From Dokdonella_A soli (lineage in GTDB: Bacteria; Pseudomonadota; Gammaproteobacteria; Xanthomonadales; Rhodanobacteraceae), in contig NZ_BAAAEU010000027.1 in NCBI RefSeq assembly GCF_039523175.1, positions 1 through 64,000 on the forward strand: a stretch of 64,000 bases of DNA, in the 5' to 3' direction. Of this stretch, positions 17,787 through 26,514 are shown piece by piece (position 1 is the first letter of the stretch; every line of letters begins with the position of its first letter). The notes below the pieces were generated by a model. The model saw only the letters and a list, made by a program, of their open reading frames with translations, ran no database searches and was not told the DNA's origin. Position numbers and translations under genes: made by a program.

Positions 17787-17872
17787 GCCCGCTTAAGCCC
17801 TCTCCTTAAAGAGGAGGGTGGGGATGGTGTGTTCGTACCTCGGCGGTATCCACCGGGTTTATCGCCGCCAAC

Positions 17873-18085
17873 TCAAGCCTTCTTCAGAAAACAGGTCTTG
17901 AGCACGAGGCCCTTGACCTTCTCCGCGTTGCATTCGATCTCTTCCTCGTCATCGGTGAGGCGGATGTTCTTGATCATCGTGCCGCGCTTCAGCGTGACCG
18001 AAGTGCCTTTCACCTTCAGGTCCTTGATGACCGTCACCGAGTCGCCGTCGGCGAGCGGGTTGCCATTGCTGTCTTTCACGTTCAT
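17873..18085 (-). CDS. PhnA/YjdM C-terminal domain protein
   Basis: 70 residues, beginning MNVKDSNGNPLADGDSVTVI and containing DLKVKGTSVTLKRGTMIKNI, which is the C-terminal SH3-like PhnA domain. The E. coli homologue YjdM (PhnA) has an extra N-terminal zinc ribbon that is absent here, so this is a one-domain version, common in other genera. Despite the phn name, phosphonate metabolism is not demonstrated for the family, and no phn genes are nearby. AGGAATCTCC upstream of ATG 18085 serves as ribosome-binding site. Cytoplasmic; function unknown. Confidence 0.9.
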   Translation of the reverse strand: MNVKDSNGNPLADGDSVTVIKDLKVKGTSVTLKRGTMIKNIRLTDDEEEIECNAEKVKGLVLKTCFLKKA

Positions 18086-18187
18086 GGAGATTCCTTTTTT
18101 CGACCGGTTGTCATTGCTTTCTGCCTCCCGCGCACCTGATCAACCCGGAGGTTACCCACGTTTCGCAGCAGCGTGGCGGCATTCGAT

Positions 18188-18397
18188 GCCCTCTCCCCCA
18201 AGCCCTGCTTGGGGGAGAGGGTTGGGTGAGGGGGCGAGCCCGCAAACCCCGACGGAGCCGCGATTTCCGCACGTATCCACAAGCAGGAGCGCTTCGATGA
18301 AGATCTCTGCATACAGCGATGGCGTGCCTTGCATGGAGCTCCGCCCCCTCACCCCAACCCTCTCCCCCAACGATGGAGCCGTTGGGGGAGAGGGAGC
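18188..18397. repeat. 210-bp composite repeat with terminal inverted repeats, copy 1
   Basis: Starts GCCCTCTCCCCCAAG and ends TTGGGGGAGAGGGAGC. Each end is itself a hairpin, and the inner arms (GGTTGGGTGAGGGGGC and GCCCCCTCACCCCAACC) also pair. The central ~110 nt is well conserved with the copy at 37815-38025. Similarity extends about 15 nt on each side. The gene-free interval 18086-18426 contains only this element. It looks like a non-autonomous, MITE-like unit. On the minus strand the centre has a short open frame (MQGTPSLYAEIFIEALLLVD) that is partly conserved in the other copy. Confidence 0.85.
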
Positions 18398-18426
18398 AGA
18401 AGACGCGTCGTTCCGATGCCAACGGG

Positions 18427-18894
18427 TCACACCGCCTTGCGGTAGACGACGAACCCCGATCGTTCGGCGATCTTGTCGTACAACCGCATCGCGGTCGTGT
18501 TCGTCTCGTGCGTCTGCCAGTAGACGCGACTCGAACCCGCGGCCTTCGCGTGTTCGTACACCGCCTCGATCAGCGCGCGGCCGACTCCCTTGCCTCGCGC
18601 GGCCTCGACGGTGAACAGGTCGTGCAGATAGCAGGTGGGTCCGAGCTGGATCGTACTGCGATGGAAAAGAAAGTGGGCGAGGCCCAGCAGGTTGCCGCCG
18701 CTCTCCGCGACCAGCGCATGCATGGGTTCATAGCCGTCGAAGAAGCGCGACCAGGTCGTCTGCGTGATTTCCGCTGGCAACCCGGTTGCGCCTGCGCGAC
18801 CGTAGAACGCGTTGTAGCCATCCCAAAGCCTGTTCCAGGCGGTGAAGTCTTCGCGACGAACGGGGCGGATCACGATGTGTTCGGCTTCAATCAC
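18427..18894 (-). CDS. GNAT family N-acetyltransferase
   Basis: 155 residues from GTG 18894, which has AAGGAG five bases upstream. The longer frame to 18993 runs into a dispersed repeat and is not believed. The start IEAEHIVIRPVRREDFTAW is typical for the family. Motif A, VEAARGKGVGRALIEAVYEH, binds the acetyl-CoA pyrophosphate; motif B is SSRVYWQTHETNTTAMRLYD. These proteins acetylate amines on small molecules or proteins; the substrate is unknown. The gene is boxed in by dispersed repeats on both sides. Confidence 0.9.
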   Translation of the reverse strand: MIEAEHIVIRPVRREDFTAWNRLWDGYNAFYGRAGATGLPAEITQTTWSRFFDGYEPMHALVAESGGNLLGLAHFLFHRSTIQLGPTCYLHDLFTVEAARGKGVGRALIEAVYEHAKAAGSSRVYWQTHETNTTAMRLYDKIAERSGFVVYRKAV

Positions 18895-18926
18895 CCCATC
18901 TCCTTCTTGCACTTGCTTGCGTTTGC

Positions 18927-19003
18927 GCAGGTTGGGCTGAGCGTAGCGATGCCCAACATCGATGGAGCGATGCGTTGGGGTTCGCTGGCTCACCCCAACC
19001 TAC
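18927..19003. repeat. GTAGGTTGGG inverted-repeat element, copy 2
   Basis: 77-nt copy of the element at 17711-17786: GCAGGTTGGGCTGAGCGTAG to GCCCAAC, then GTTGGGGTTCGCTGGCTCAC to CCTAC. The spacer sequence differs between copies, while the arms are almost identical. It sits just upstream of the acetyltransferase, so it may lie in its promoter. Confidence 0.85.
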
Positions 19004-19154
19004 CGTGCTGGATCCGACCAGGAAGCAGGGATAGGAAGACGACGATCGCTAGGCAACGCATGGAATGAGCCTCTTTACCTTGGCTAACGACCAAGCTCAG
19101 CGGACGTTAACGAGCACCGGCGAGTTAACGTTCTGCTGGAGCGCCTTGTTGAAA

Positions 19155-19559
19155 CTATAAACATTTGCTCGGCTGAATTGATGTATCAAAGCTTTTGGGG
19201 GTGCCTGATTCCGAGTATGTGGTTTGAAAATCTACGTTGAAGCCTTGGTCCAGCACCGGCTTCATGGATCCGCAGGCGATGTTGCGCAAATTTCCCTCGT
19301 ATTTGTCCTTTTGATCAATTGTGAAACCGGAACGTGTATCCAAGGTGTAAAAGTAGCGCAGAGCGCGTCCGTCGAAATCCGCCTTCGTAAGAGTTGCTCC
19401 AGATCCGAGGTCTTTGGGCAAGTTGGCGTTTATTTCTTTAACCATCGAGTCAATTTGGCTATTTGGGCCGGATTCTTTTGGTCCCATCACCTTCATAATG
19501 ATTTTTGGAACAAGGATCAGGATTAGAACAACGCCAATGATCTTGAAAACCTTGCCCAT
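19155..19559 (-). CDS. Small membrane-anchored hypothetical protein in an AT-richer patch
   Basis: 134 residues, not recognised. An N-terminal hydrophobic helix (KVFKIIGVVLILILVPKIIM) would anchor the rest outside the membrane. The exported part is polar, with two Cys (NIACGSMKP and the terminal PSKCL) that could form a disulfide. AGGAAT lies five bases before ATG 19559. The whole stretch of about 19060-19600 is visibly less GC-rich than its neighbours and uses A/T-ending codons (for example AAA, GAT, TTT), a sign of recent acquisition. Function unknown. Confidence 0.75.
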   Translation of the reverse strand: MGKVFKIIGVVLILILVPKIIMKVMGPKESGPNSQIDSMVKEINANLPKDLGSGATLTKADFDGRALRYFYTLDTRSGFTIDQKDKYEGNLRNIACGSMKPVLDQGFNVDFQTTYSESGTPKSFDTSIQPSKCL

Positions 19560-19811
19560 GAGAATTCCTGTTCGTTAAGTGCGTAGAGGACCCGCTCCAA
19601 TTTTTGGCCAACTACAAGTAGACCCCGAATCCGGGGTGTAGCGCCTGACGTTCAGGTCGCATGGTCGCCGCGTCAAGCCGCGAACTCTCCAGCGAATCAA
19701 GCGCTTCGACGCACGCACGCATGATCGGCATGAGATAACCGCCTCTCGGAATCGAGGGCGTAATGTTCATCACCTCGGAAATGGGGTGTAACACAGCGCT
19801 GCGGAGTGGAA

Positions 19812-22403
19812 TCACCCCACTGCATCCCCCGACCGATGCGCGACCCACGCGCCGATCAGCGCCGATCCGTACGGAATCGCCTGCGCGGCGAGGATCGCGA
19901 TCCACAGGCGGCCCTCGATGTAGTTGATGCCGGTCGAGTTGATCATGCCGACGACGCAGGCGATGAGCGCGGCGAACAGGAGCCCTTCCTCGCTGACCGA
20001 GGTGAACGGGTTCGGTTTCGCGCCGATGCGGCGGCTCTTGGCGGTGCGGATGAATTCGCCCTTCTTGCGCCACAGACCTTCGTAGATGCCGCGCGCGATC
20101 GCGTGCGACAGGCCCATGCTCGCGACCGAGGCCATCAGCGTGTCCTTCCACGAACACGGCACGCGCACGCGGTAGAGGATGATCCCGAACGCGGCCTTGA
20201 AGATGAAGAAACCGATCAGCGGCACCAGGAACAGATACATCGGCAAGGTGAACCAGCGCGGTGCGAGCACCATGCCGAGCGTCCAGAGCATCGCCATCAA
20301 GGTGAACACGAGGTGCAGCGCGTCGCCGAACCACGAGAACCAGCCGGTCAGGAAGTGGAAGCGCTGGCCGCGCGTCAGCGTGGAAGTCTTCGAGACCATC
20401 CAGCTCCAGCGCGCCTTCATGATCTGCATCGCGCCGAACGCCCAGCGGTAGCGCTGTGATTTGTACGCCTTGAAGTCGGCCGGGGTCAGGCCCTTGCCCA
20501 TCAATTCGTCGACGTAGACGAGCTCGTAGCCGGCCTTCATCAGGCGCAGGCCGAGTTCGGCGTCCTCGCAGATCGTCCATTCCGACCACGCGCCGGTGTT
20601 GGCGAGCACGTCCTTGCGCACCATCGTCATCGTGCCGTGCTGGATGATCGCGTTGCGCTCGTTGCGATGGTGCATGCCGATACGGAAGAAGCCGTCGTAT
20701 TCCCAGTTCGTCATGCGACGGAACGGGTTGTGCTCCCACTCGCGGTGCGCCTGCGGGCACTGCACGACGGCGACCTTCGGATCGGCGAAGTAGCCGGTCA
20801 GCGCACGCAGCCAGTCGCTGCGTACTTCGTAGTCGGCATCGACGACGGCGACGACTTCGGCGCGCGGATCGGTCACTTCGAGTCCGTAGTTCAGCGCGCC
20901 GGCCTTGAAGCCGGGCCAGGGTTCGAGGTGGTAGAAGCGGAATTTCGCGCCGAGTTTTTCGCAATGGGCTTCGACCGGCTTCCAGACGTCCGGGTTCTTC
21001 GTGTTGTTGTCGAGGACGATGACCTCGTAATTCTCGTAGTCGAGCGCAGCCAGCGAATCGAGCGTCAGGATCACCATCTCCGGCGGCTCGTTGTAGCAGG
21101 CGAGATGGATCGACACGAACGGCTGCGGATCGCCGGGCTTCGGCGTCAGCGGCTTGAACTCGCGCAGCCAGTACGGCCGCCACAGCACCTCGGTGAACTC
21201 GAAGCCGTTGATCAGCAGGATCAGGATGATCGCGAACTGCGCCGGGAACAGCAGGACCAGCATCGCCCAGTCGAACGGACTCAGGTAGAAGTCGTAGGGC
21301 AGGGTCGCCATCCACACCAGGATCGACGCGGACAACTGCACCAGCACGAGGAAGAACGCGAGGCCGAGCGCACGGAAGCGGATGAAGTGGCGCGCAAACC
21401 AGAACATCGGCAGCAGCGCGAGCAGCGAGGCGGCGCCCGCCTTCCACGGCCAGTTCGGATCTTCGATCACGGTACCGGTAAACGAGAATTTCTGCTGGCG
21501 GCTCGCGTTGAACACGCCCCAGTACGATTCGACGCGGCCGGCGAGCTTTTCTTTCCACGGCTGGTCGATCGCTTCCATCACGTAGTAGTCGATCTTGTTG
21601 CCGGCGGCGACGTTGAACCAGTCGCGCAGGAAGTGCGCTTCGTCGGCGAGAGAAGGCTGCGCGTATTCGCGCCGGTTGCCGTTCGACGGCCAGCCGACTT
21701 CGCCGATCACGACGGGTTTGTTGGGGAACAGTTTCTGCAGTTCGCGGTACTGGCCGAGCACGAAGGCAACGGCGTCCTTGCGCGGTACTTTTTCCCAATA
21801 CGGCAGGATATGCACGGTGATGAAGTCGACGTGCTGTGCGAGTTCAGGGTGGCGCTGCCAGGTATCGAGCGGTTCGGCGGTCGAGACCGGCACCTTCAGC
21901 TGCGCGCGCGCGCGGTCGATGTAGCCGATCAGGTCCTTGACGCCGATGTCGCCGCGCAGGATCACCTCGTTGCCGACGATCACGCGGTCGATGTTGTCGT
22001 TCTTGCGCGCCAGCGCGATCAGTGCGGCGAGTTCGCGTTCGTTGCGTTCGGCGCGGCCTTCGATCCACGCGCCGGCCATCACGCGCAGGCCATAAAACTT
22101 GGCGATGCGCGGGATCTGCGGGTTCTCCACCGAGGAATACGTGCGCAGCCGCTTGGTGTACTGCGAGAGCAGGCGGATATCGCCATCCAGCTCAGGCTCG
22201 CTGGGGTAAATCTGCTGGGTCGGATCCTGGTAGCGCTGGAAGGGATTGAACGCGAAGCCGGCCACTTCGCCATGCCAGTCCGCAATGTGCACGGGCCGGT
22301 TCAGGAACGCCCACAGTCCGACGTTGAGCGCCGCCACCAGCAGGGTCAGAGCGAGTGCGCGCCAGAACGATTTGCGCACGACGGGTGGCGGAGTGAGACT
22401 CAA
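19812..22403 (-). CDS. NdvB-like fusion: GH17 domain plus membrane GT2 glycosyltransferase
   Basis: 863 residues from TTG 22403 (GAGG seven bases upstream). An upstream ATG at 22553 adds 50 residues reading through non-conserved sequence. Order: signal-anchor helix (12-34); a GH17-like beta-1,3-glucanase/transglycosylase domain (about 45-320) with both catalytic Glu in family motifs, VGNEVI (Glu146) and GEVGWPS (Glu235); membrane helices (about 322-400); a processive GT2 domain with DNNTKN, DADYEV (522-524), TICEDAEL (613-614) and QRYRW (650-654); then four or more helices. This layout matches proteins that make beta-1,3-linked (cyclic) glucans, with the GH17 part remodelling the product. It acts at the inner membrane on UDP-glucose, with osmoprotection or envelope glucan as the likely role. 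No other glucan genes are adjacent. Confidence 0.9.
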   Translation of the reverse strand: MSLTPPPVVRKSFWRALALTLLVAALNVGLWAFLNRPVHIADWHGEVAGFAFNPFQRYQDPTQQIYPSEPELDGDIRLLSQYTKRLRTYSSVENPQIPRIAKFYGLRVMAGAWIEGRAERNERELAALIALARKNDNIDRVIVGNEVILRGDIGVKDLIGYIDRARAQLKVPVSTAEPLDTWQRHPELAQHVDFITVHILPYWEKVPRKDAVAFVLGQYRELQKLFPNKPVVIGEVGWPSNGNRREYAQPSLADEAHFLRDWFNVAAGNKIDYYVMEAIDQPWKEKLAGRVESYWGVFNASRQQKFSFTGTVIEDPNWPWKAGAASLLALLPMFWFARHFIRFRALGLAFFLVLVQLSASILVWMATLPYDFYLSPFDWAMLVLLFPAQFAIILILLINGFEFTEVLWRPYWLREFKPLTPKPGDPQPFVSIHLACYNEPPEMVILTLDSLAALDYENYEVIVLDNNTKNPDVWKPVEAHCEKLGAKFRFYHLEPWPGFKAGALNYGLEVTDPRAEVVAVVDADYEVRSDWLRALTGYFADPKVAVVQCPQAHREWEHNPFRRMTNWEYDGFFRIGMHHRNERNAIIQHGTMTMVRKDVLANTGAWSEWTICEDAELGLRLMKAGYELVYVDELMGKGLTPADFKAYKSQRYRWAFGAMQIMKARWSWMVSKTSTLTRGQRFHFLTGWFSWFGDALHLVFTLMAMLWTLGMVLAPRWFTLPMYLFLVPLIGFFIFKAAFGIILYRVRVPCSWKDTLMASVASMGLSHAIARGIYEGLWRKKGEFIRTAKSRRIGAKPNPFTSVSEEGLLFAALIACVVGMINSTGINYIEGRLWIAILAAQAIPYGSALIGAWVAHRSGDAVG

Positions 22404-22554
22404 CGGGGTTCCTCGGAGGCTGCTGCGGAAGGGGCTTGCGGACAGCGCGGCAGCATAGCCGAACGCTGCGAGCGGGCTCAATGCGAGGGCAGGGCTGGAG
22501 GGCTGAAAAAGCCACGGGGGTGCGGCGTGCGGGGACGCGGGAAAAAATACCACT

Positions 22555-22635
22555 CGTCGTCCCGGCGAAAGCCGGGACCCAGCGTCTTCGCGAGGACATG
22601 AATGGCACTGGGTCCCGGCTTTCGCCGGGACGACG
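22555..22635. repeat. 81-nt CGTCGTCCCGGCGAAAGC inverted repeat
   Basis: Arms at 22555-22582 (CGTCGTCCCGGCGAAAGCCG onwards) and 22608-22635 form a long hairpin. It is the same family as the element translated inside murL at 53339-53443 (CGTCATTCCGGCGAAAGCCG). It lies between the glucan synthase start and the 3' end of the TVP38 gene. The interval 22404-22659 shows nothing else. Confidence 0.9.
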
Positions 22636-22659
22636 AAACAATGAAGCCGTCTCCAGCCT

Positions 22660-23370
22660 TCAGCCTTCAGCCTTCGCGCGCGACAGTCGCCGCAGTTGGG
22701 CCAGCACGATCGGCGCCAGCGCTAGCACGGCCATGCCGAGCAGCGGCAGCAGCACGCGGCGATGCGCGAAGATGTTCAGCGAAATAGTGCCCTCGCGCGC
22801 GATCGTCTCGGTCAGGCCGGCGCCGAGCGCGGTCTCGAACGCGATCATCACCGTGCCGCCGGTCGCGGTCGCCATCAGGAACAGCCACAGCGGGCAGCGC
22901 AGCCAGGCCAGCGCGACGGTGACCCCGCCGAACGGGAAGAACGGCACCAGGCGCATGAACATCGCGAAGCTGACCGGGTAGGCGTGGTAGCCGGAGCGCA
23001 GTTTCGCGACCAGAGCGGGCGGCTCTCCGCTGCCATGGCTGAAGGCCGAGCGGCTGGCGAGAAACAGGATCAGCGCGCCGAGCGTGGTACCGATCGCCGA
23101 GAGCGTGGTGCCCGCGACGATGCCGAACAGCATGCCGCCGGCCAGCACGATCACGATCGCGCCGGGGATGCCGGTCGCGATTGCCATGGTCATCAGGCCG
23201 ATCTGGATCAGCGCGGCGAAGAGCGGATGCGCGCTGATTTCGGCGTGCAGGTCCGCCTGCTCGCGTGCGATGTTGTGTGGGTCGAAATGCTTGAGCGCAC
23301 CCGATGCGACCAGCGCGATGCCGAGCGCAATGAGGATGAGCAGAGGAAGCAGGGAGCGCAGACGTTTCAT
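22660..23370 (-). CDS. TVP38/TMEM64 family (DedA-like) inner-membrane protein
   Basis: 236 residues, strongly hydrophobic. Helices include LLPLLILIALGIALVASG, AALIQIGLMTMAIATGIPGA, IVLAGGMLFGIVAGTTLSAI, two more in the second half, and LLPLLGMAVLALAPIVLAQL. The family signature is present: GIPGAIVIVLAGGMLFG, then RLVPFFPFGGVTVALAWLRC, which holds the conserved Arg and Pro of the SNARE-associated (VTT) domain. VTT proteins are now linked to lipid scrambling or flipping in membranes. ATG 23370 is followed by KRLRSLLP, a typical cytoplasmic positive start. It is co-directional with the glucan synthase downstream but separated from it by a repeat. Confidence 0.9.
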   Translation of the reverse strand: MKRLRSLLPLLILIALGIALVASGALKHFDPHNIAREQADLHAEISAHPLFAALIQIGLMTMAIATGIPGAIVIVLAGGMLFGIVAGTTLSAIGTTLGALILFLASRSAFSHGSGEPPALVAKLRSGYHAYPVSFAMFMRLVPFFPFGGVTVALAWLRCPLWLFLMATATGGTVMIAFETALGAGLTETIAREGTISLNIFAHRRVLLPLLGMAVLALAPIVLAQLRRLSRAKAEG

Positions 23371-23569
23371 CGGGTTCCAAATGAAGAAGGGCCGGTGCCT
23401 GCCGACCCTTGATGAAGCCTCGCAAGGATAGCGGTTACCGTTTGTCGCAGGAACTGCCGCCGATGTCGCAGGCAGAGGATTCGCGGCACGTGGTGTGGGA
23501 GCACCGGAAGGCGCGATGCCGCATCAGCCGGACGGACAAAACATCGCTGCTGCCGTGGCTCCCGCTGGC

Positions 23570-24646
23570 TCACGCCACGCGCGCGAATACGGTGATTTCC
23601 TCGCGATCGTGATAGAGCTGCTTCGCGCGCAACTCCACGCGGCGGCCTGCGTCGGCGAGTGCATCGCGCAGGATCGTGAGGCACAGCTGCACCTCGTCAT
23701 GGCGCTTTTTCATCGGCAGCTTCAGGTTGAAGATCGCGTAGCGGCACCAGCCTTGTGCGAGCCATTGCGCGATCAGTTCGGCAACGCGGCGCGGCTGCTC
23801 GACCATGTCGCAGACCAGCCAGTCGACCGGTTTCTGTGGGCGGTAGCGGAAGCCGTCCGCACGCAGATGATCGACCAGGCCGGATGCGAGCAGCGTGGCA
23901 TCCATCGGGCCGTTGTCGACCGCGATCACGTGCAGCGAGCGCGCCACCAGCTGCCAGGTCCAGCCGCCCGGCGACGCGCCGAGATCGACCGCGCGCATGC
24001 CGGATTTCAGCCAGCGCTCGCGCTCGTCGTCGTCGAGCAGCACCAGCAGCGCCTCCTCGAGCTTCAGCGTGGAGCGGCTCGGCGCGGCGCGTGGAAACTT
24101 CAGGCGCGGAATGCCGCCGGGCCACGGCGCCGTCTCGTCGATATTCGCGGCGGCGGCGAACGCGGCATCGGTCGCGGTAAGGCACAGATGCAGGCGCCAG
24201 CGCGAGCCACGGTCGATCAGCTGCTTCTTCTTGAGTGCTGCAATCAATGCTGCATTCAGGCCTCGACACAGCGGCGCGAGTTCGCGCGTGGCGTCGCTGT
24301 CGGGCGATTCTACCCACGCGTCGCACCAGCGTTGCGGCATTCCATTGGCGTGCTCCGCTTCGATGATCGGCAGCAGCACGCCCAGACGGTCACGCGCGGG
24401 CAGGTCCCGCGCGCTGCCGAGCACGCGCAGCAGCTGGCGCGCGAAGACCAGATCCTGCCACGCGCCGGCGAGTGCTTCGGTGTGGTCGGTGACGAACTCG
24501 ACAAAGCCGCTGCCGCGCGTCGCGCGCGCGAAGCCGCTGCCGCCGACCCCGGCGTCGCGCGCGGCAAGTTCCTGTGCACACTCGCCCTCGAAGCCCGGGC
24601 GGCAATAGGCGAGAAGGCTGGCAGTTTCGGGATGAGGCATCGGCAT
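23570..24646 (-). CDS. rlmM: 23S rRNA 2'-O-ribose C2498 methyltransferase RlmM
   Basis: 358 residues from ATG 24646, close to the E. coli length of 366. ATG 24640 is an equal alternative; neither has a good ribosome-binding site. The frame stays open to 24949, but the family starts at LLAYCRPGFEGECAQELA. N-terminal THUMP-like region, then a Rossmann methyltransferase with SAM motif VDLGASPGGWTWQL, followed by VDNGPMDA and VDWLVCDMVEQP (catalytic Asp) and FNLKLPMKKR (catalytic Lys). It methylates the 2'-OH of C2498 in the peptidyl-transferase loop of 23S rRNA. It is divergent from the GH44 gene, and the two starts are about 120 nt apart, so the promoters share that interval. Confidence 0.93.
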   Translation of the reverse strand: MPMPHPETASLLAYCRPGFEGECAQELAARDAGVGGSGFARATRGSGFVEFVTDHTEALAGAWQDLVFARQLLRVLGSARDLPARDRLGVLLPIIEAEHANGMPQRWCDAWVESPDSDATRELAPLCRGLNAALIAALKKKQLIDRGSRWRLHLCLTATDAAFAAAANIDETAPWPGGIPRLKFPRAAPSRSTLKLEEALLVLLDDDERERWLKSGMRAVDLGASPGGWTWQLVARSLHVIAVDNGPMDATLLASGLVDHLRADGFRYRPQKPVDWLVCDMVEQPRRVAELIAQWLAQGWCRYAIFNLKLPMKKRHDEVQLCLTILRDALADAGRRVELRAKQLYHDREEITVFARVA

Positions 24647-24767
24647 GTCGTCGGAAGCGCGCTGCATGATGCCTGCCGGCGCCCGTATTGACGAGTGTGA
24701 CGGCATCGCGGGATTGCGTTCGCGAACGCGGATAGCGTCAAAGGCCGCGGCCACGAGAGCAAAGTCT

Positions 24768-26462
24768 ATGTCGACCATCCGAGCGCTATCGTGCGCGACG
24801 CTGATTGCCGTGGTTGCGCTGGTTTGCTCGCCGAGTCGGGCATCGACTGCCGCTGGGGCGCCGATCGCGGTCAGCGTCGACACCAGCGCGAACGTGCATC
24901 CGTTCAGTCCGCTGATCTTCGGCGTCGCGTTCGGTGATGCCACGCGCAATGCGCAGATCGGTTACACGGTGCGCCGCTGGGGCGGCAATTCGGTGACACG
25001 CTACAACTGGCAGGTCGACGTGCACAGCACCGCCGCCGACTGGTACTACGAGAACATACCCGGCGCGGCGGACCGCACCACGGTGCCCCCGCTCAACAAC
25101 AGTGCCGACGTGTTCGTCGGCGCCGCTCGTTCCGTCGGCAGCGATGTGTTGATGACGATCCCGACGATCGGCTGGACGCCGCGCGCGGACAGTCCGCTGC
25201 AGCATCCGTATTTCGCCGGGTTCTCGGTCGCCAAATATGGCGCGCAGCAAGCGACCGACCCTTGGGATCCGGGCGCCGGCAACGGTCATCACGCGGATAG
25301 CACGCCGATCACCGGAAACGATCCGCACGACACCTCGACCGCGGTCGGTGCGAATTTCCAGACGGACTGGATCGCGCACCTGAAGTCCACGTTCGGTGGT
25401 GCCGCGACCGGCGGCGTGAAGTTCTATGCGCTCGATAACGAGGTCATGCTGTGGAACTCCACGCACCGCGACGTGCATCCACAGCCGACGACTTACGACG
25501 AGACCTGGGCGAACGCTGCGAACTATGGCGCGGCGATCAAGCAGCAAGATCCCGGCGCGCTGGTGACCGGCCCGGTGACCTGGGGCTACTGCGACCTGTT
25601 CGGCTCGGCGAAGGACAATTGCGCAGACGGAACCGATCGCCAGGCGCACGGCGGCACGCCGTTCGTCGCCTGGTATCTGCAGCAGGTCTGCGCACATCCG
25701 CTCGCGGGCGGCGCGCACGTGGTCGACTACCTCGACCTGCACTACTACCCGCAGGGCACAAACGTGGCGCTCAGCAGCAACGATTCGGCGACGACTGCCG
25801 CGTTGCGCCTGCGTTCGCTGAGGGAACTGTACGACGCCAATTGGGTGTCCGAATCGTGGATCGCCGACCTCGGTGACGCCGACGCGAACCACTATTCGAA
25901 GCCAGGTCTGATCCCGCGCGTGCGCGCATGGATCGACGGCTATTGTCCCGGAACGAAACTCGCGATCACCGAATACAACTGGGGCAACGACGACACCGCT
26001 AGCGGCGCGGTCGCGCAGGCGGAACTGTTCGGCATCTTCGCGCGCGAGGGTGTCGACATGGCGACGCGCTGGGTCGCGCCAGCCGCAAACACGCTGGCCG
26101 AGCGCGCGTTCTCCCTGTTCCTGAATTACGACGGTGTCGGCTCGAAAGTGCAGGGCAACAGCGTCGCCGCGTCCAGCGCGAACGCGGATCAACTGGGCGC
26201 CTACGCGTTCCAGTCCGGTGCACGCACGATGGTGCTGCTGACCAACAAGACCGCCTTGGCACAGGATGCCGCGCTGACGTTCGCCGGCACGCAGAACGGC
26301 ACGTGGAAGCTGTTCGGATTCGACGCGACGCATGCGCTGCACCTGCTCGGCAGCGGGTCGATCAATGGCGCTTCGCTCGCGTTGTCGGCCTTGCCGACAA
26401 TGTCGGCGAACCTGCTCGTCATCGAGGGCAGTGACACGATCTTCAAGAACGGATTCGACTGA
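24768..26462 (+). CDS. Secreted glycoside hydrolase family 44 protein
   Basis: 564 residues. ATG 24768 gives a clean signal peptide (STIRALSCATLIAVVALVCS); the open frame upstream is antisense to rlmM. GH44 motifs: RRWGGNSVTRYNWQ near the N-terminus, acid/base Glu225 in FYALDNEVMLWNSTHRDVHP, and nucleophile Glu402 in KLAITEYNWG. The family cuts beta-1,4-glucans and xyloglucan with retention of configuration. After the TIM barrel comes the usual beta-sandwich (about 440-555). There is no carbohydrate-binding or dockerin module. The last residues, SDTIFKNGFD, match a short C-terminal tail that I recall from many secreted proteins of this bacterial family; I infer a sorting tag but cannot prove it. 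Substrate: plant or detrital glucan, extracellular. Confidence 0.92.
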   Translation: MSTIRALSCATLIAVVALVCSPSRASTAAGAPIAVSVDTSANVHPFSPLIFGVAFGDATRNAQIGYTVRRWGGNSVTRYNWQVDVHSTAADWYYENIPGAADRTTVPPLNNSADVFVGAARSVGSDVLMTIPTIGWTPRADSPLQHPYFAGFSVAKYGAQQATDPWDPGAGNGHHADSTPITGNDPHDTSTAVGANFQTDWIAHLKSTFGGAATGGVKFYALDNEVMLWNSTHRDVHPQPTTYDETWANAANYGAAIKQQDPGALVTGPVTWGYCDLFGSAKDNCADGTDRQAHGGTPFVAWYLQQVCAHPLAGGAHVVDYLDLHYYPQGTNVALSSNDSATTAALRLRSLRELYDANWVSESWIADLGDADANHYSKPGLIPRVRAWIDGYCPGTKLAITEYNWGNDDTASGAVAQAELFGIFAREGVDMATRWVAPAANTLAERAFSLFLNYDGVGSKVQGNSVAASSANADQLGAYAFQSGARTMVLLTNKTALAQDAALTFAGTQNGTWKLFGFDATHALHLLGSGSINGASLALSALPTMSANLLVIEGSDTIFKNGFD

Positions 26463-26514
26463 CCGCGCGACACGGGGCCGAGCAATCAGCTCGGACTTGT
26501 GTCCCGGACCGGCT

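Noticed and set aside
18188..18397. CRISPR-like or tandem repeat array
   Set aside because: Only inverted hairpin arms are present; there are no regularly spaced direct repeats. No cas genes in the window.
19612..19811. Minus-strand frame continuing past the glucan synthase (ending GFGVYL)
   Set aside because: Different frame from the synthase, no ribosome-binding site and no family. It contains a small ACCCCG/CGGGGT hairpin only.
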